Assembly (NCBI GenBank): GCA_965249925.1
Contig: OZ252260.1
Location: 3,410,001 to 3,474,000 of the forward strand
Source of the DNA: Hoeflea_A sp965249925
Lineage (GTDB): Bacteria > Pseudomonadota > Alphaproteobacteria > Rhizobiales > Rhizobiaceae
Length of the DNA: 64,000 nucleotides
Reading direction: 5' to 3'
The notes under the pieces are model-generated. The model was not told the origin of the DNA and searched no databases. It worked only from the letters and a program-made list of their open reading frames with translations. Position 1 is the stretch's first letter; each line of letters opens with the position of its first letter. Shown in pieces: positions 60,499-64,000 of the stretch. Position numbers and translations under genes: made by a program.

Positions 60499-62709
60499 AT
60501 GCCATATTTCTCGCCGGACATATGGCGGTATGGGGTGGGGCCGATATTCGCTATCTTCTGTTTGGTCGGTTGCGTTTGTCTATTCACCACGCTCGCTCAA
60601 GCCGCCGCAAGCGACCTGCTGGTGCGTTTCGTCCATCAGATCGATCCGGGAAATCTCAATCCCGAAGCCGATTCCTACGGTCAAACTCATCCGACCGTGT
60701 CGGCTATTGAACTGCTGGGCGCCGGACAGCGTCTGGGCTGGGCTTTCGTGACGTCCGATTTCGTGTCGACCACCGGATACTCCGGCAAGCCGATTCATAC
60801 GATGGTGGGTGTCGATCTCGACGCTGTCGTTACCGGCGTCGAGCTCGTTGAACACTCTGAACCGATTGTTCTGATCGGCATTCCCGAATCCAAGATACAG
60901 GCTGCAACCCGGGGCTATCGGGGGCTCGATCTGAAGCGGGAGGCACAGGCGGAAGGCACGGCGCATCAGCCGGATATTATCGCCGGGGCGACGGTCACCA
61001 TCATCGTGATCGACGACTCGGTTGTCCGTGCCGGTCTCAAAGTCTCGCGAGCGCTCGGACTTGGCGGCCTTGCCCCGCCACCGGCTGCTGATGTCGAACG
61101 GGTGCTGAAATCCGAAGTGCTCGACGAACCAAGCTGGCAGGATCTGGTGCGGGAGGGATCGATCGGGCGGATGTCGCTTGATATCGGCCAGGTCAACCGC
61201 GCTTTCGAGGAACATGGCGATGCACGGGCTGCCGCGCGTCCCGAGAAGGGGGCGTCCGGCGAACCCTTCATCGATCTCTACGCGGCTCTGATCAGCGTGC
61301 CGACGATCGGTCGGGCACTGCTCGGCGAGGGCGAATACAGGAACCTCGTCAACGAACTGGCCTCGGGGGAACACGCCCTATTGGTGATGGGCCGTGGCCG
61401 GTATTCGTTCAAGGGTTCGGGATATGTGCGTGGCGGTCTGTTCGACCGCATACAGCTGATCCAGGGCGATACCGGCGTCCGCTTCTCCGACAAGCAGCAC
61501 CGCCGTCTCGGCCGTCTGGCAGCCGCCGGTTCGCCCTCGTTCAACGAAGTCGACATTTTCCGCATACCCGACGGGCTCGACTTCGACGCCACGCAGCCAT
61601 GGCGGCTGCAACTGTTGGTGCAGCGGGCGGTCGGACCGGTGCGCAAGGCGTTCCTGACCTTCGATCTTCAATCCGGCATTGCCGAACGCTATGTCGACAC
61701 GACGGAACCGGCGCCTGCCTCGACATTGGACGCTGAGGCCGAAAACGTCGCCAAAGCCGCTTTGTGGAAACGGATCTGGAGCGACCGGACTCTCGATGTT
61801 GCCGGCTTGCTTGCCATGTTGGGCGGCCTGACCGGTGCGTTCTTCTTCCAGATGCACGTCGCACGGTCGGAACGCTTCGTCTTCTGGTTCCGGATGTCGT
61901 TTCTGACCCTGACCCTGGTGTTTCTCGGCTGGTACGCCAACGCCCAGCTGTCGGTGGTCAATCTGATGGCGCTTGCCGGATCGCTGCGCGACGGGTTCAC
62001 CTGGGACGCCTTCCTGCTTGATCCGATGGTGTTCATCCTGTGGTTTTCGGTGGCCGCGGCGCTGATTTTTTGGGGGCGAGGCGCCTATTGCGGCTGGCTT
62101 TGTCCGTTTGGCGCGTTGCAGGAACTGACAAACCGTCTGGGCCGGTTGCTGCGCATCCCGCAATGGCCGGTGCCGTGGATCCTGCATGAGCGCCTCTGGG
62201 CACTCAAATATCTGATTTTCCTGGGATTGTTCGGTGTGGCCCTGGCCTCGATCCCACTTGCCGAAACCTATGCCGAGGTCGAACCTTTCAAAACCGCGAT
62301 CGTGCTCAAGTTCCAGCGCAGCTGGCCTTTTGTCACCTATGTCGTCGTGCTGCTGGCCATTGGCCTGTTCGTTGAACGCTTCTACTGCCGCTATCTCTGC
62401 CCGCTTGGTGCGGCGCTGGCGATTCCGGCCCGGATACGCAGTTTCGACTGGCTGAAGCGATATCGCGAATGCGGCACCCGCTGTCACATCTGTTCGGACG
62501 AGTGTTTCGTCAAGGCGATTCATCCGACCGGCGAGATCAACCCCAACGAATGCCTCTACTGCCTGCACTGCCAGGTTCGCTACCAGGACAAGCAGATCTG
62601 TCCGGTCTGCATCAAACACGCACGGCGGCAGAGCAATCCCGTGAAACCCATTCCCGGCGCCGCGATGCCGGGTTCCCGCATGTCAGGATCAAACGAAGGA
62701 GGAATGTAA
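60499..62709 (+). CDS. nosR: NosR, membrane flavoprotein/ferredoxin for nitrous oxide reduction
   Basis: 736 aa. N-terminal signal/helix, then a periplasmic FMN-binding domain with the flavinylation motif AGATVT (162-167; usually S/T-G-A-T-x-T, here Ala first). Five or so helices follow (about 430-640) with the two CxxxCP motifs CGWLCPFGALQ and CRYLCPLGAAL. The C-terminal cytoplasmic 4Fe-4S region has CGTRCHICSDEC and CLYCLHCQVRYQDKQICPVC. NosR supplies electrons to, and is needed for expression and maturation of, NosZ. Its stop overlaps the nosZ start (TAATG). Confidence 0.95.
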   Translation: MPYFSPDIWRYGVGPIFAIFCLVGCVCLFTTLAQAAASDLLVRFVHQIDPGNLNPEADSYGQTHPTVSAIELLGAGQRLGWAFVTSDFVSTTGYSGKPIHTMVGVDLDAVVTGVELVEHSEPIVLIGIPESKIQAATRGYRGLDLKREAQAEGTAHQPDIIAGATVTIIVIDDSVVRAGLKVSRALGLGGLAPPPAADVERVLKSEVLDEPSWQDLVREGSIGRMSLDIGQVNRAFEEHGDARAAARPEKGASGEPFIDLYAALISVPTIGRALLGEGEYRNLVNELASGEHALLVMGRGRYSFKGSGYVRGGLFDRIQLIQGDTGVRFSDKQHRRLGRLAAAGSPSFNEVDIFRIPDGLDFDATQPWRLQLLVQRAVGPVRKAFLTFDLQSGIAERYVDTTEPAPASTLDAEAENVAKAALWKRIWSDRTLDVAGLLAMLGGLTGAFFFQMHVARSERFVFWFRMSFLTLTLVFLGWYANAQLSVVNLMALAGSLRDGFTWDAFLLDPMVFILWFSVAAALIFWGRGAYCGWLCPFGALQELTNRLGRLLRIPQWPVPWILHERLWALKYLIFLGLFGVALASIPLAETYAEVEPFKTAIVLKFQRSWPFVTYVVVLLAIGLFVERFYCRYLCPLGAALAIPARIRSFDWLKRYRECGTRCHICSDECFVKAIHPTGEINPNECLYCLHCQVRYQDKQICPVCIKHARRQSNPVKPIPGAAMPGSRMSGSNEGGM

Positions 62710-64000
62710 TGTCAGAGAAATCCAAGGATCGGGGCATCCCTAAGCCCGGCTTGAGCATCTCCCGCCGCGATATGCTGGGCGCCACTGCGACCACCGCGTT
62801 GGTGGGCGCCGGCGCCGTTGCCCTGAACGGTCCGGCAACGCCTTTGGTCAGCCGGGCCGTTGCGCAAACGCAAGACCACAGGCATGCGCTGGCGCCGGGC
62901 GAGCTCGATGAGTATTACGGCTTCTGGTCATCCGGTCAGTCGGGTGAACTTCGCATTATCGGTGTGCCCTCGATGCGCGAACTGATGCGCGTGCCGGTGT
63001 TCAATCGCTGCAGTGCCACCGGTTGGGGCCAGACCAATGAAAGCCTCAAGGTGCTGACCGAGGGATTGCTGCCGGAAACCCGGGATTTCCTGGCGGCGCG
63101 CGGTCAGCAGACCTATCAGAACGGCGACCTGCACCATCCGCATATGTCGTTCACCGACGGCACCTATGACGGACGCTACCTGTTCATGAACGACAAAGCC
63201 AACACGCGGGTGGCTCGCGTGCGCTGCGACGTCATGAAATGCGACAAGATCATCGAAATTCCGAACGCCAGCGACATTCATGGTCTGCGGCCGCAGAAGT
63301 ATCCGCGCACCGGCTATGTCTTCGCCAATGGCGAACACCGCATTCCTTTGCCCAATGATGGCATGATCCTCGACGAGCCTGAGAAGTATGTTGCAATCTT
63401 CACCGCCATCGACGGCGATACGATGGAGGTCGCCTGGCAGGTCATCGTCGACGGCAATCTCGACAATTGCGACGCCGACTACCAGGGCAAATACGCGGTT
63501 TCGACCTGTTACAATTCGGAAGGCGGCGTCACGCTTGCCGAGATGACCGAAAGCGAGACCGACTGGGCGGTTATCTTCAACATTGCCCGTATTGAGGAGG
63601 GCGTACGCAACGGCGACTTTGAGGAATACAACGGCGTGCCGGTGCTCGACGGCCGCAAAGGCTCGCCCTACACGGCTTACGTGCCAATCCCCAACAGCCC
63701 GCATGGCTGCAACACGGCGCCCGACGGCAAGCACATCGTGATCAACGGCAAGCTGTCGCCTACCGTGACGGTGCTGGATGTCACCAAAATCGATGCCGTC
63801 TTCGATGGCGCCGATCCGCGTTCCTGCGTGGTCGCCGAACCGGAACTCGGGCTCGGACCGCTGCACACGGCCTTCGACGGCAAGGGAACCTGCTACACCA
63901 CACTGTTCCTGGACAGCCAGATGGTAAAGTGGGACATGGATGCGGCGATCCGCCAATACGCCGGCGAGCAGGTCGATCCGATCCTCGCCAAGACCGACGT
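62709..64000 (+). CDS. nosZ: nitrous oxide reductase NosZ (partial, 3' end beyond window)
   Basis: The first ~430 codons of a periplasmic copper enzyme reducing N2O to N2. Twin-arginine signal peptide (SISRRDMLGATATTALVGAG..VAQ) marks Tat export, typical of clade I NosZ. CuZ-region residues appear in NGDLHHPHMSFTDGTYDG, and beta-propeller segments follow (ADIHGLRPQKYP-type, NSPHGCNTAPDGKH, LGLGPLHTAFDG). The CuA domain lies outside the window. GGAGG sits eight bases before the ATG, which overlaps the nosR stop by one base. Open to the right edge without a stop. Confidence 0.95.
   Translation, partial: MSEKSKDRGIPKPGLSISRRDMLGATATTALVGAGAVALNGPATPLVSRAVAQTQDHRHALAPGELDEYYGFWSSGQSGELRIIGVPSMRELMRVPVFNRCSATGWGQTNESLKVLTEGLLPETRDFLAARGQQTYQNGDLHHPHMSFTDGTYDGRYLFMNDKANTRVARVRCDVMKCDKIIEIPNASDIHGLRPQKYPRTGYVFANGEHRIPLPNDGMILDEPEKYVAIFTAIDGDTMEVAWQVIVDGNLDNCDADYQGKYAVSTCYNSEGGVTLAEMTESETDWAVIFNIARIEEGVRNGDFEEYNGVPVLDGRKGSPYTAYVPIPNSPHGCNTAPDGKHIVINGKLSPTVTVLDVTKIDAVFDGADPRSCVVAEPELGLGPLHTAFDGKGTCYTTLFLDSQMVKWDMDAAIRQYAGEQVDPILAKTD

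Overview
The window is about 65% GC chromosomal DNA with alphaproteobacterial features: PhoB/PhoR-Pst order, a TAXI-type TRAP transporter, a NosR/NosZ denitrification locus, a class I-like PHA synthase, and a BKACE enzyme. The best guess is a marine or environmental Rhodospirillales-like or related alphaproteobacterium. That placement is inferred from gene content only.

Layout. 1-2.4 kb: an oligopeptide-type ABC substrate-binding protein (runs off the left edge) coupled to an alpha/beta hydrolase, with a divergent LysR regulator and a clear LysR-type operator between them. 2.5-23.4 kb: four tandem giant genes on the minus strand (1363, 1412, 1365 and 2331 aa). They encode modular surface or secreted proteins: CSLREA-type start, parallel beta-helix, cadherin-like/tandem-95 repeats, an acidic RTX-like segment and a C-terminal DUF4214 domain. 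Their C-terminal modules are almost identical at DNA level, and all four carry a conserved, hairpin-forming leader block 280-390 bp upstream of the start codon. 23.9-25.8 kb: an HxlR regulator divergent from two paralogous 236-aa membrane proteins. 25.8-32.1 kb: a minus-strand operon rpiR-like / TAXI receptor / fused TRAP permease / UspA, with a divergent BKACE (DUF849) gene. 32.3-39.2 kb: a GtrB-like glycosyltransferase, a GtrA-membrane fusion, a methyltransferase-like protein and a large membrane protein, probably for envelope glycan modification.

39.2-44.2 kb is an accessory islet next to tRNA-Thr(CGU). Four same-orientation copies of a REP-associated tyrosine transposase (RAYT), one full-length and three 5'-truncated, alternate with AT-rich orphan genes and with toxin/immunity remnants: a zincin-type HEFGH fragment, a broken ParE and an intact antitoxin. 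A near-perfect 21-bp direct repeat brackets the islet.

44.4-64 kb returns to core-type genes: a nitronate monooxygenase, a Pro/Glu-rich membrane-anchored protein, PPK2, then phoR-pstSCAB-phoU-phoB with tandem Pho boxes and a strong terminator after pstS. Next come a PHA-synthase gene with an FNR/FixK-type box, a CoA-ligase-like gene, a cysteine-free Crp/Fnr (Dnr-like) regulator, nosR and the first 430 codons of nosZ. The last part suggests oxygen- and nitrogen-oxide-responsive control of respiration and carbon storage.
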